From DASXYG01 sp036502625 (GTDB taxonomy: Bacteria > Actinomycetota > Actinomycetes > Streptosporangiales > Streptosporangiaceae), in NCBI GenBank assembly GCA_036502625.1, contig DASXYG010000041.1:62001-126000 (forward strand): a stretch of 64,000 nt of DNA. Direction: 5' to 3'. Position numbers and translations under genes: made by a program. A model generated the notes under the pieces. The model was not told the origin of the DNA. It worked only from the letters and a program-made list of their open reading frames with translations, and ran no database searches. Shown here one piece after another: positions 17,058 to 24,911 of the stretch (position 1 is the first letter of the stretch; each line of letters opens with the position of its first letter).

Positions 17058-17462
17058 CTAGGGGGCGGCGGGCGGGAACGGCGGCGGGGCCGACGGCGCC
17101 TGGAGGGGGCCGCTCAACTGGATGTTGGCGATCGCCCACCCGCCGCCCTGGCGCACCGCGACGAGCGTCAGCCGGAACGCGCCGCTGGCGTCGTGGCCGC
17201 GCGCGGTGGTGCGCTGCCGCTGGACGCCGGAGACGATCGCGGCGTCGCCGTACGCCCGCACCTTCGGCTCGACGACCTCGAACTCGTGGTTCGTGAGGCC
17301 GCCGCGGTGCCGGCCCGCCCACTGCGCGCGGTCCAGGACGAAGCCGACCGGCCCGATGCCGGCGAAGTCCGCGGTGAGGAGGTCGTCGTACGCGGCGACA
17401 TCGCCGGTGAGCTCGGCCTGGGACCAGCGGGTGACGAGGTCGAGGATCTGCTGCGTGTTCAT
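17058..17462 (-). CDS. SnoaL/NTF2-like (DUF4440-type) small protein
   Basis: The protein is 134 aa. The cone-shaped NTF2 fold is suggested by ILDLVTRWSQAELTGDVAAY, LLTADFAGIGPVGFVLD and the closing strand GGWAIANIQLSGPL. Such proteins are small-molecule-binding subunits or isomerase-like enzymes. It ends in a Pro/Ala-rich tail (APSAPPPFPPAAP) that looks like an interdomain linker, immediately followed by TAG and the rhodanese frame. The start at 17462 is preceded by AAAGGACC. It is probably regulated by the TetR protein encoded divergently. Confidence 0.85.
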   Translation of the reverse strand: MNTQQILDLVTRWSQAELTGDVAAYDDLLTADFAGIGPVGFVLDRAQWAGRHRGGLTNHEFEVVEPKVRAYGDAAIVSGVQRQRTTARGHDASGAFRLTLVAVRQGGGWAIANIQLSGPLQAPSAPPPFPPAAP

Positions 17463-17493
17463 TTCTGCGGTCCTTTCACGGTGGATGGTGCGG

Positions 17494-17613
17494 TTACGCG
17501 GCGGCGCGGGCGGGCGCGCCGGCCGGACGGGCGAGGTGCCGCAGGTCCAGCAGCGGGTCGCGGCCCCGGAGCGCGTGGACGGCGAACGCACCGAGCAGCA
17601 CGGCCGCGGCCAC
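17494..17613 (-). CDS. Possible 39-aa membrane peptide
   Basis: A short frame from a GTG reads VAAAVLLGAFAVHALRGRDP and continues to a TAA, giving one hydrophobic segment followed by a basic tail. It lies between the NTF2-like gene and the duplicated operators, oriented as the first gene of that unit. There is no family assignment and no strong ribosome-binding site, so it may be the C-terminal remnant of a larger gene. Confidence 0.25.
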   Translation of the reverse strand: MAAAVLLGAFAVHALRGRDPLLDLRHLARPAGAPARAAA

Positions 17614-17664
17614 CGCCGCCGCCCGCCACCTGCGTCACCTCGTCCACGTCCGCGCACCTCCCGA

Positions 17665-17693
17665 GCTAAGCGGGGAAACTCTCTCCGCTTAGC
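17665..17693. promoter_or_regulatory. TetR-type operator, copy 1 (29 bp)
   Basis: Perfect 9-bp arms GCTAAGCGG/CCGCTTAGC flank an 11-bp centre. A second copy lies 56 bp downstream. The two together occupy the divergent promoter region in front of the TetR gene. Confidence 0.72.
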
Positions 17694-17720
17694 ATGGCGT
17701 GCCGATCCGCCGCCCGCAAG

Positions 17721-17749
17721 GCTAAGCGGGGAATTTCTCTCCGTTTGCT
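17721..17749. promoter_or_regulatory. TetR-type operator, copy 2 (29 bp)
   Basis: It has the same left arm as copy 1 (GCTAAGCGGGGAA) and a slightly decayed right arm (CCGTTTGCT). It lies 40 bp upstream of the TetR start codon and probably mediates autorepression, while copy 1 faces the leftward genes. Confidence 0.68.
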
Positions 17750-17789
17750 GCTACGGTCGACGTACGGTGCGAGGCCGAGGAGGCACGGC

Positions 17790-18368
17790 ATGGCCAGGGC
17801 GATGCGGGCGGACGCGCGGCGCAACCACGAGCGGATCCTGCTCGCCGCGCGCGACATGATCGTCGAACGCGGTCCCGACGTGCCGCTCGACGACATCGCC
17901 CGGCGCGCCGAGGTGGGCAGCGGCACGCTGTACCGCCGGTTCCCCGACCGCGACGCCCTGCTCCACGCGGTCGCGGTCGACGCGCTGACCCGCACCGTGG
18001 CCGCCGCGCGTACGGCATCGGAGCAGGAGGGCGACCCGTTCGACGCGCTGGCCCGCTACCTGCGCGAGACCCTCGAACTGCGCGTGTCCGCCGTGCTGCC
18101 CGCGCTGCTCGGCGTGGTCGACCTGGCGGGCGATGCGGAACTCGCGCCGCTGCGCGCCGAGACCGTCAAGCTCGTCGAGGGCTTCATCGCCGCCGCGCAC
18201 AAGGCGAAGACGCTGCCGAAGGACGTGGGCTTCGCGGACATCGGCATGATCGCCGTCCGCATCGCCCGTCCGCTGCCCGGCCCGCTGTCGGCCGAGGAGA
18301 AGCACGACCTCGCCCGCCGCCACCTGGAGCTGTTCATCCGCGGCCTGCGCGCGCAGGCCCCGGCGTGA
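17790..18368 (+). CDS. TetR/AcrR family transcriptional regulator
   Basis: The protein is 192 aa. The HTH is at about residues 28-60 (PLDDIARRAEVGSGTLYRRF), with a C-terminal helical sensor domain of the SbtR_C-like kind. The start ATG has GGAGGCACGGC upstream; longer in-frame starts would lie inside the operators. It is expected to control its own gene and the leftward NTF2-like/rhodanese unit through the two 29-bp sites. Confidence 0.92.
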   Translation: MARAMRADARRNHERILLAARDMIVERGPDVPLDDIARRAEVGSGTLYRRFPDRDALLHAVAVDALTRTVAAARTASEQEGDPFDALARYLRETLELRVSAVLPALLGVVDLAGDAELAPLRAETVKLVEGFIAAAHKAKTLPKDVGFADIGMIAVRIARPLPGPLSAEEKHDLARRHLELFIRGLRAQAPA

Positions 18369-18372
18369 GGCC

Positions 18373-20556
18373 TCAGGCGGGCGGTTCGCCGAGGAACACC
18401 CGGCGGACGACCGCCTCGGCGGCGTGGCCGTCGTCGAAGGCGCAGAAGCGGTGGCGGAACTCGGTGCGCGCCTTGGCCGCGGGCGGGCCGGTGGCCTCGC
18501 CGGTGCGGAAGGCGTCCACGAGCTCGGCCTCCGTGGTGGCGACCGCGCCGGGCGGCTCGGCGAGCAGGTCGAACGTGACGCCGCGTGTGGTGCGGTACGC
18601 GTCCCAGTCGGGGGCGTAGATGACGATCGGCCGGTCCAGGTGGGCGTAGTCGAACATGATCGACGAGTAGTCGGTGACCAGGATGTCGGCGGCCAGGCAG
18701 AGGTCCTCGACGACCGGGTGCGCGGACACGTCCACGATCGGCGCGGCGCCGGACGGCGGCTCCGGCCGGGTGCCGGCCTCGGTGAAGTAGTGGGCGCGGA
18801 CGAGCAGCACGTGGCCGGGGCCGAGGGCGGCGGCGAGCACGGCCGGGTCCAGCGGGTAGGGGTCGCCGCCCCGGTCGCGGAACGTCGGCGCGTACAGCAC
18901 CGCCGTACGGTCCGGTGCGATGCCGAGGTCCGCGCGGGTGCGCGCCACGTCGTCCGGGTCGGCCGCGACCAGCCGGTCGTCGCGCGGGTAGCCGACCTCG
19001 AGCAGGTCGTAGCCGCCCGGGTAGACGCGCCGCCACACCTCCGACGACAGCGGGTTGGCGGACACCACGTAGTCCCACCGCGCGCTGTGCTGCCGCAGCC
19101 GATCGGCGTTCAGGCCGCCCCCGCGCTCCTCCAGGCCCATCGCCTTCAGCGGCGTGCCGTGCTGTGTCTGCAGGTGCACCGAACCGGGGCGCTTGGACAT
19201 CGCGTGCGGGAAGTTGACGTTGTTGACCAGGTACTTCGCGCGGGCCATCGCGCGCAGGTAGCGGCGCGAACCCGGCACGACGTGGTCCACGCCCGCGGGC
19301 AGTGACGCGACGGCGTCCGGCCGTACGACCCACACCCCGCGCACCCCCGGCGCCAGCTCGCGGGCCTTCTCGTACACCGCGCGCGGGTTGCAGGAGTAGC
19401 CGCGGAACCAGTACGCGGCGTACACCGCGAGGCCGTCGTCCATCGGCAGCCGCTTCTGCACCTGGTAGTACGCCAGCGGCCCGGCGGATCTGGCGCGGCG
19501 CGCGGTCGTGCGCGCCGTGCGGCGCAGCCGGCGTACGGCGCCGCGCGCGGCCACGCGGGCGCGGTTCACCGGGCCGAGCGCGCGGAACAGCGCGTACGCG
19601 TCCCGCTCCACCAGCTTGAACTTCGTGCCGCGCGCGCCCGGCGGGAAGCCGTACGCGTGCGGCCTGCGTCCGCGGAAGTCCTCCGACATCCGGCGGAAGA
19701 ACCGGCGCCGCGCGGTGGACGGCACCCGGGACTCGTCCTCGATGATCGTCGTGTAGTGCCAGATCATCCGGTCGAACAGCGCCGCGCGGAACGGCTCGCC
19801 CTCCTCGCCCAGGTCGTCGAGGAACGCGAACACCCGCGCGTACTCGCCGAAGGCGGCGAAGTGCCGCTCGGTGGGGGTGGTGGTGATCGCGCCGGCGCGC
19901 CGCTCACGGTAGACGTAGCAGACCCGGTCGAGCATGCCGATGCGCTCGGCGGCCAGCAGGATCGGGTACGTGACCGCGACGTCCTCGTAGTAGCCGCGGC
20001 CGAACGTGAGGCCGAGGCCCAGCAGGAACGCGCGGCGGATCACCTTGTTCCACGCGGTCATCATCACGCCGAGCGCGGACGGCCGGTCGCGCAGCGCGAA
20101 CGACTCCGGCGGCGGCGGCTCGCGCAGCAGGTGCGCCCACGGGTTCGCGGCGATGTGGCCCGGCCCGAGCTCGCGCGCGTAGTCGAACAGCAGGACGTCC
20201 GGGTGCGACCGCTCGACCCGCTCGGCGATCGCCGCGAGCGCGCCGTCGGTCACCAGGTCGTCGCTGTCGACGAACCAGACGTACTCGCCGCGCGCCCGTT
20301 CGAGGCCGAGGTCGCGCGCCGCGCCCAGGCCGCCGTTCTCCGTAAGGTGCACCACCCGAATGCGGTCGTCGCGGGCGGCGTAGTCGTCCAGGATGCGGCC
20401 GCAGCCGTCCGGCGAGGCGTCGTCGATCGCGATCACCTCGAAGCCGGTGTACGGCTGCCCGATGATCGCGTCGAGGCACGCGGGCAGGTACGCCTCGACG
20501 TTGTGCACCGGCAGGACCAGGCTGACCGTGATCCCGGCGGTGGCATCGGACGGCAT
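18373..20556 (-). CDS. Bifunctional glycosyltransferase family 2 / CDP-glycerol glycerophosphotransferase
   Basis: The protein is about 727 aa in two domains. The N-terminal GT2 domain has SLVLPVHNVEAYLPACLDAI, IAIDDASPDG and the DxD-type WFVDSDDLV. The C-terminal domain is TagB/TagF-like, with LQTQHGTPLKAMG, ADILVTDYSSIMFDY and DRPIVIYAPDWDAY. TagF-type enzymes polymerise or prime poly(glycerol phosphate) teichoic acid at the inner membrane face. I prefer the ATG at 20556, with GGGAG upstream, over the one at 20583, which has none. No other teichoic-acid gene is adjacent. A small inverted repeat (CTACAA-CA-TTGTAG, 20584-20597) lies just upstream. Confidence 0.9.
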   Translation of the reverse strand: MPSDATAGITVSLVLPVHNVEAYLPACLDAIIGQPYTGFEVIAIDDASPDGCGRILDDYAARDDRIRVVHLTENGGLGAARDLGLERARGEYVWFVDSDDLVTDGALAAIAERVERSHPDVLLFDYARELGPGHIAANPWAHLLREPPPPESFALRDRPSALGVMMTAWNKVIRRAFLLGLGLTFGRGYYEDVAVTYPILLAAERIGMLDRVCYVYRERRAGAITTTPTERHFAAFGEYARVFAFLDDLGEEGEPFRAALFDRMIWHYTTIIEDESRVPSTARRRFFRRMSEDFRGRRPHAYGFPPGARGTKFKLVERDAYALFRALGPVNRARVAARGAVRRLRRTARTTARRARSAGPLAYYQVQKRLPMDDGLAVYAAYWFRGYSCNPRAVYEKARELAPGVRGVWVVRPDAVASLPAGVDHVVPGSRRYLRAMARAKYLVNNVNFPHAMSKRPGSVHLQTQHGTPLKAMGLEERGGGLNADRLRQHSARWDYVVSANPLSSEVWRRVYPGGYDLLEVGYPRDDRLVAADPDDVARTRADLGIAPDRTAVLYAPTFRDRGGDPYPLDPAVLAAALGPGHVLLVRAHYFTEAGTRPEPPSGAAPIVDVSAHPVVEDLCLAADILVTDYSSIMFDYAHLDRPIVIYAPDWDAYRTTRGVTFDLLAEPPGAVATTEAELVDAFRTGEATGPPAAKARTEFRHRFCAFDDGHAAEAVVRRVFLGEPPA

Positions 20557-20698
20557 CGGCGACTCCCGTGGCGAAGCTGTCATCTACAACATTGTAGAAG
20601 GAAGGTGTGGTGGTCGGGCGAGCGAAGCTAGTACCCGTCGCCTTCCGTTGGCTTACAGCTTCGTGTCCAGCCGCGTAACAGCGGTGGACGCGCGCCGG

Positions 20699-21622
20699 TC
20701 AACCGGGTTGATGCGCGCCGGTCATCAGCTCCGCGAGGTCCTCGGGGTGCAGGAACGACGGCGGTGGCGGCGGGCCCCAGTTGAACAGGCCGCGCGCGCC
20801 TTCGAGCGTCTCCGGGGTCCAGAGCTGGTCGTCGATGATGCAGTCCATGTCGGAGTAGTACTCGGAGAAGTTCCCCGCGGGGTCCTTGAGGTACCAGAAG
20901 AAGTTCGACCCGGCGTGGTGGCGGCCGAGGCCCCAGACGTGCCGCTCGGGGTGGTCCTCCAGCATGGCGCACGCGCCGCGGCCGACGTCGTCGATGTCGT
21001 CCACCTGCCAGGACGTGTGGTGCAGGAACGTCACGGGCGCGGCGAGCACCAGCACGTTGTGGTGGTCGGTCGAGCAGCGCAGGAACGCGCCCGCGCCCTT
21101 GATGTAGTCGCTGGCCTTGAAGCCGAGGCCGTCGCGGAAGAACGCGGTGGTGGCGTCGAGGTCGGTGGTGCCGACCACCGCGTGGCCGAGCTTGCGCGGG
21201 CGTACGGCGCCGCTGCGCAGGATGCCCGGCGCGCGGTCGCCGGCGCGCTCGACCCGGCCCGGCCCGTTGTACGCGGTGGCCGCGACGGTGTCCTGGGTGA
21301 GCCGGGGCGCGACCTCGAGCACGGCGCACACACCGGTGGTCCGTTCGTACGCGGTCAGCGTGCCGGGCCCGGACTCCACCGGCAGGCCGAGCCGCATGAG
21401 CCGCCCGGCCGCGGCGGCCAGGTCGTCGGGGTCGTCGACGGCGACGTGCAGCTCGACCAGGCGGCGGGTCGCCGCGGGGACGATGCGGAGCTGGCGGCCG
21501 CCGTCGCGGGTGGCGAACCAGCCGTCGTCGTCGGGGCGCAGCCCGAAGTCGGTGTAGTAGCGCGCGGTGGCGCCGACGTCGGGCACGCCCATGGTGACGG
21601 ACGCCAGGCGGTGCAGGGCCAT
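20699..21622 (-). CDS. VOC family extradiol ring-cleavage dioxygenase
   Basis: The protein is 307 aa with two vicinal-oxygen-chelate repeats. The first (MALHRLASVTMGVPDV) looks structural. The second carries likely metal ligands: His in KLGHAVVGTTD, His in FLHHTSWQVDD and Glu in NFSEYYSDMD. This is the layout of type I extradiol dioxygenases cleaving catechols such as 2,3-dihydroxybiphenyl. It lies 50 bp downstream of the FAH-family hydrolase gene, and together they could open a ring and process the product. The aromatic substrate is unknown. Confidence 0.88.
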   Translation of the reverse strand: MALHRLASVTMGVPDVGATARYYTDFGLRPDDDGWFATRDGGRQLRIVPAATRRLVELHVAVDDPDDLAAAAGRLMRLGLPVESGPGTLTAYERTTGVCAVLEVAPRLTQDTVAATAYNGPGRVERAGDRAPGILRSGAVRPRKLGHAVVGTTDLDATTAFFRDGLGFKASDYIKGAGAFLRCSTDHHNVLVLAAPVTFLHHTSWQVDDIDDVGRGACAMLEDHPERHVWGLGRHHAGSNFFWYLKDPAGNFSEYYSDMDCIIDDQLWTPETLEGARGLFNWGPPPPPSFLHPEDLAELMTGAHQPG

Positions 21623-21672
21623 GAGGTCGGTCCTCCCTGGGGTTGGGACAGGACGGGCGCCGCCCGGTGGAC

Positions 21673-22515
21673 TCAGGCGACGAAACGCTGGCGCAGTTCG
21701 CCGATGCCCTCGATGGTGCTGACCAGTTCGTCTCCGGCGGCCAGCCACCGCTGCGGGTTGCGGCCGAGGCCCACGCCCGCGGGGGTGCCCGTGAAGATGA
21801 CGTCTCCCGGCAGCAGCGGGAGTACGTGCGACAGCGCGGAGATCAGGGCGGGCACCGAGTAGATCAGGTCGCGGGTGCGGCCCTTCTGCACCTCCTCGCC
21901 GTTGATCGTGCAGCGCAGCTCCAGGTCGTCCGGGTCGCCGAACTCGTCCGGGGTGACCAGCCACGGCCCGACCGGCGCGAAGCCGGGGAAGGACTTGCCG
22001 AGGCTGAACTGCGGCGCGGGACCGGCGAGCTGCACGATCCGCTCGGAGATGTCCTGGCCGACGGCGAGGCCCGCGACGTAGTCCCAGGCGTTCTCCCGGG
22101 GCACGTTCCGCGCCTGCGGCCCGACCACCGCGACCAGCTCGACCTCCCAGTCGGTGTGGCCGTCCGGCGGGAGCGTGACGTCGGTGACCGGGCCGGTGAC
22201 GCAGGTCGCGAACTTCGTGAAGACCGGCGGCAGCCCCTCGGGGGCGTCGAAGCCGGACTCCGAGGCGTGGTCGCGGTAGTTCAGGCCGATGGCCAGGACC
22301 TGGCGCGGCGCGGGCGCGGGTGACCCGAGGCCGGCCGGCGCGAACGGCTCGCCCCCGCTGAGGTCGGCGCCGGCCGCCCACGTACGGAACTCGGCCCACC
22401 GTTCGTACACCGCCTGTGGATCGGGCCCGAACCGGCCGCCGCTGGCCCGCTCGACGTCGACCGCCGTGTTCGCGCTGATCACGACGAGACGGTCCCGAAG
22501 ATTGGCGATACGCAA
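21673..22515 (-). CDS. Fumarylacetoacetate hydrolase (FAH) family protein
   Basis: The protein is about 280 aa. It has GLNYRDHASESG, the metal-binding acidic residues in WEVELVAVVG and AVGQDISER, and the C-terminal GDVIFTGTPAGVGLGR. The family hydrolyses C-C bonds in ring-cleavage products or decarboxylates them. A TTG start at 22515 (MRIANLRDRLVVI) is chosen because family homology begins there and GGTGGGGG precedes it; in-frame ATG 22602 is also possible. It is the first gene of an operon with the extradiol dioxygenase. Confidence 0.9.
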   Translation of the reverse strand: MRIANLRDRLVVISANTAVDVERASGGRFGPDPQAVYERWAEFRTWAAGADLSGGEPFAPAGLGSPAPAPRQVLAIGLNYRDHASESGFDAPEGLPPVFTKFATCVTGPVTDVTLPPDGHTDWEVELVAVVGPQARNVPRENAWDYVAGLAVGQDISERIVQLAGPAPQFSLGKSFPGFAPVGPWLVTPDEFGDPDDLELRCTINGEEVQKGRTRDLIYSVPALISALSHVLPLLPGDVIFTGTPAGVGLGRNPQRWLAAGDELVSTIEGIGELRQRFVA

Positions 22516-22615
22516 CGCACACCCCCACCCGGCCGCGGGCCGGGAGACTCGATCGATCCGATGACTGCGTCGATACTGCGCCGCCTCCGTCGGCGCCGTC
22601 AACGCGGCGGCGCGG

Positions 22616-23245
22616 TCAGTGCGCCGCCGCCGGATCCCGTGCGTAGACGCCCGCGCGCGCGGCGGTCACCGCGGCCGCCGCGGCGCGCACGGCGACGTCG
22701 TCGCCCACCGGCTCGTGGGTGACCAGCAGCCGGTAGTACAGCGGCGCGCCGATCGCCCTGATCACCTCGACCGGGTCGGTGTCGGCGGGCAGCTCGCCGC
22801 GGTCGATGGCCTGGCGTACGGACGCGGCGGCCGCCTCGTTGCGGCGCGCCCAGAACGTGCGCAGCCCGTCGGCCGCCCCGGGATTGTGCACGGCGTCGGC
22901 GATCAGCGCGAGCGCCAACTGCGCTCCGGTGTGGTCGCGGAAGAACTTGGCGATCCCCAAGGTGAGCACCCGGATGTCCTCGTCGACCGAGCCGGTGTCC
23001 ACGAAGGGGATCTCGACGCTGCTGAGCTCGTCGAGCAGTTCGAGGAGCAGGCCCGTACGGTCGCGCCAGCGCCGGTAGACGGTGCTCTTCGCGACGCCGG
23101 CCTGCTCGGCGACGCGCTCGATGCTCAGGTCCTCGTAGCCGACGTTGATCAGCAGGTCGCGGGTCGCGGCGATCACCGCCAGCCGGACCCGCTCGGTGCG
23201 CCCGCGCGGGCGGAGCGTGCCGGGGGCGGGCTGTTCCGTAGACAA
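22616..23245 (-). CDS. TetR/AcrR family transcriptional regulator
   Basis: The protein is about 209 aa. The HTH block contains DLSIERVAEQAGVAKSTVYR and RWRDRTGLLLELL; the C-terminal part is TetR_C_16-like (LALALIADAVHNPGAADGLR). The TTG at 23245 has CAGGAG at good spacing; an ATG at 23263 lacks a ribosome-binding site. It is upstream of the FAH/dioxygenase genes on the same strand and divergent from a membrane-protein gene, and could control either. The 80-bp divergent gap has a short inverted repeat (AACGC-ATCAA-GCGTT, 23294-23308) and a repeated CATTAGT. Confidence 0.9.
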   Translation of the reverse strand: MSTEQPAPGTLRPRGRTERVRLAVIAATRDLLINVGYEDLSIERVAEQAGVAKSTVYRRWRDRTGLLLELLDELSSVEIPFVDTGSVDEDIRVLTLGIAKFFRDHTGAQLALALIADAVHNPGAADGLRTFWARRNEAAAASVRQAIDRGELPADTDPVEVIRAIGAPLYYRLLVTHEPVGDDVAVRAAAAAVTAARAGVYARDPAAAH

Positions 23246-23346
23246 ACAAAACTCCTGTTGCATTAGTGGCGCGTCCGGGTCTACCGTGAACCTAACGCAT
23301 CAAGCGTTTCATTAGTTCGGCATCAGCGTACCTGGAGGTCCTTCAA

Positions 23347-24024
23347 ATGGCCCATGACGTCCTGTCGCCCGCGGCTCCCGCGGTCACGCCGCCGCCGGCG
23401 GACCACCGGCAGGAGGGCGGAGTGGCGGTGAGCGACGGCGCGGTGCGGCGGATCACCGCCACGACGGGCTTCTACGCCGCGGCGATGACGTTGATCGAGG
23501 TGCCGATGTACCTCCTCTACTCGGGGCCGCCCACCGAGGCGAGCGTGCTGGGCCGCAGTCTGTTCGGCATGATCGGGCTGACCTTCCTCGCCGTGTTCAT
23601 GGTCGGCCTGCGCTCGCTGCTGGGCCGCCGCATCCCCGGCATCGAGCCGGCCGCCGGGCTCGCGTCCGCCGCGGGCCTGCTGTGGGTGGCCGTCGAGTTC
23701 GTCTCCACCGGCCTCGAGGCCGGGGCGTCCGGCGGCACGTACGTGCTGTACGGCGCCGCCGCCCGGCTGATCGAGGCGCTGTTCCTCGTCGCGTTCGCCT
23801 ACACCGTGCTGCGCACCCGGCGGATCGTCCGGTGGACGGCCTGGTCGGCGCTCGCGCTCGCGGCGGTCAACCTGGCGTTCGTCCCGTCGATCTTCTTCGG
23901 CGACGACCCGGCGGACTTCTACGCCGCCAACGGCTGGGGCACGACCGCGTTGACGGGCACGCTGTTCATGCTGTGGCTGCTGGCCACCTCGCTCGCCACG
24001 TTCCACCACCCGCGGCGGGCCTAA
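23347..24024 (+). CDS. Multi-pass membrane protein (DUF4386-like)
   Basis: The protein is 225 aa. A hydrophilic N-terminal tail (about 35 residues) precedes roughly six hydrophobic segments, for example FYAAAMTLIEVPMYLL, LFGMIGLTFLAVFMVGL and LTGTLFMLWLLATSLATF. Overall shape and the N-terminal ITATTGFYAAA resemble DUF4386 membrane proteins. The function is unknown. Divergent transcription from the adjacent TetR gene suggests it may be that regulator's target. Confidence 0.75.
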   Translation: MAHDVLSPAAPAVTPPPADHRQEGGVAVSDGAVRRITATTGFYAAAMTLIEVPMYLLYSGPPTEASVLGRSLFGMIGLTFLAVFMVGLRSLLGRRIPGIEPAAGLASAAGLLWVAVEFVSTGLEAGASGGTYVLYGAAARLIEALFLVAFAYTVLRTRRIVRWTAWSALALAAVNLAFVPSIFFGDDPADFYAANGWGTTALTGTLFMLWLLATSLATFHHPRRA

Positions 24025-24029
24025 ACGTA

Positions 24030-24065
24030 GTACCGTACATTCAGAAAGTTGTGAATATTCGGTAC
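24030..24065. promoter_or_regulatory. 36-bp imperfect inverted repeat upstream of methyltransferase gene
   Basis: The arms are GTACCGTACATTCA (24030-24043) and TGAATATTCGGTAC (24052-24065), 12 of 14 positions pairing around an 8-bp spacer. The region is AT-rich compared with its surroundings and lies 12 bp before the start codon, so an operator overlapping the promoter is likely. The cognate regulator is not identified. Confidence 0.5.
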
Positions 24066-24077
24066 GGGGAGCATGCG

Positions 24078-24881
24078 ATGGCCGAGAAGGCCGACTTCAG
24101 CGGTGTGGCATGGGGCTCGGTGGAGTGGACGATGCTCTGCACGCTCTACCTCCGGGCGTACGAATACCGGTCCGGGCACACCGTGCTCGGCGACCGCGCC
24201 GCGGCCGAGGCCGTCGACCGGATCACCTACGACTTCCCGCGCATGAAGCGGTGGCTGCGGCCGAAGGGCAACCAGTTCCTGGTGGCGCTGCGGGCGCGGC
24301 GGTTCGACATCTGGGCCGCCGACTTCATCAAGCGCCACCCCGACGCCGTGGTCCTGCACCTCGGCTGCGGCCTCGACAGCCGGGTGTTCCGCGTCGACCC
24401 GCCCGACGGCGTCGACTGGTTCGACGTGGACACCCCCGACGTCATCGCCATGCGCCGGAAGATCTTCGACGAGCGCGACGGCTACCGGATGATCGGGTCC
24501 TCGGTCACCGAGCCCGGCTGGCTGGCCGAGATCCCCGAAGGTCGTGCGGCGCTCGTCGTCGCCGAGGGCCTGCTCCCGTACCTCACCGCCGCCGAGGTGC
24601 GCACGCTGCTCGACCGGATCACCACGCGGTTCGGCGTCGGCGAGCTGATGTTCGACGGGCTGCCGCGGTGGGTCGTGCGGATGTCGAAGATCCAGCACTG
24701 GGGCGTGCGCGACGGGCACGAGATCGAGCGCTGGAACCCCCGGATGCGCCTGGCCGAGCGGACGACCCCGATGGCCGACTACGCCCGGATCCCGCTGCGG
24801 CCGCAGCGGTGGGAGTTCCGGATGTTCAACGCCATGGGGCCGATGGGCCGTTCGTCCCAGAGTTTCCGCTTCACCTTCTGA
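24078..24881 (+). CDS. Class I SAM-dependent methyltransferase (leucine carboxyl methyltransferase/Tcmp-like, COG3315)
   Basis: The protein is 267 aa. The SAM-binding site VVLHLGCGLDSRVFRVDPP with a following acidic residue (DWFDVDTPDVIAMRR) and the LVVAEGLLPYLTAAEV segment are typical of the PPM1/TcmP O-methyltransferase family. Many actinomycete members methylate carboxyl or hydroxyl groups of polyketide-like compounds. It starts at ATG 24078 with GGGGAG upstream. It is a single gene under the inverted repeat at 24030-24065. Confidence 0.9.
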   Translation: MAEKADFSGVAWGSVEWTMLCTLYLRAYEYRSGHTVLGDRAAAEAVDRITYDFPRMKRWLRPKGNQFLVALRARRFDIWAADFIKRHPDAVVLHLGCGLDSRVFRVDPPDGVDWFDVDTPDVIAMRRKIFDERDGYRMIGSSVTEPGWLAEIPEGRAALVVAEGLLPYLTAAEVRTLLDRITTRFGVGELMFDGLPRWVVRMSKIQHWGVRDGHEIERWNPRMRLAERTTPMADYARIPLRPQRWEFRMFNAMGPMGRSSQSFRFTF

Positions 24882-24911
24882 CGCCACGGCGCCCGTGCCA
24901 GGGTGCCGGGC

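Noticed and set aside
20584..20597. CTACAA-CA-TTGTAG inverted repeat upstream of the GT2/TagF fusion gene
   Set aside because: Arms of only 6 bp and no second copy; noted with the gene but not strong enough to call an operator.
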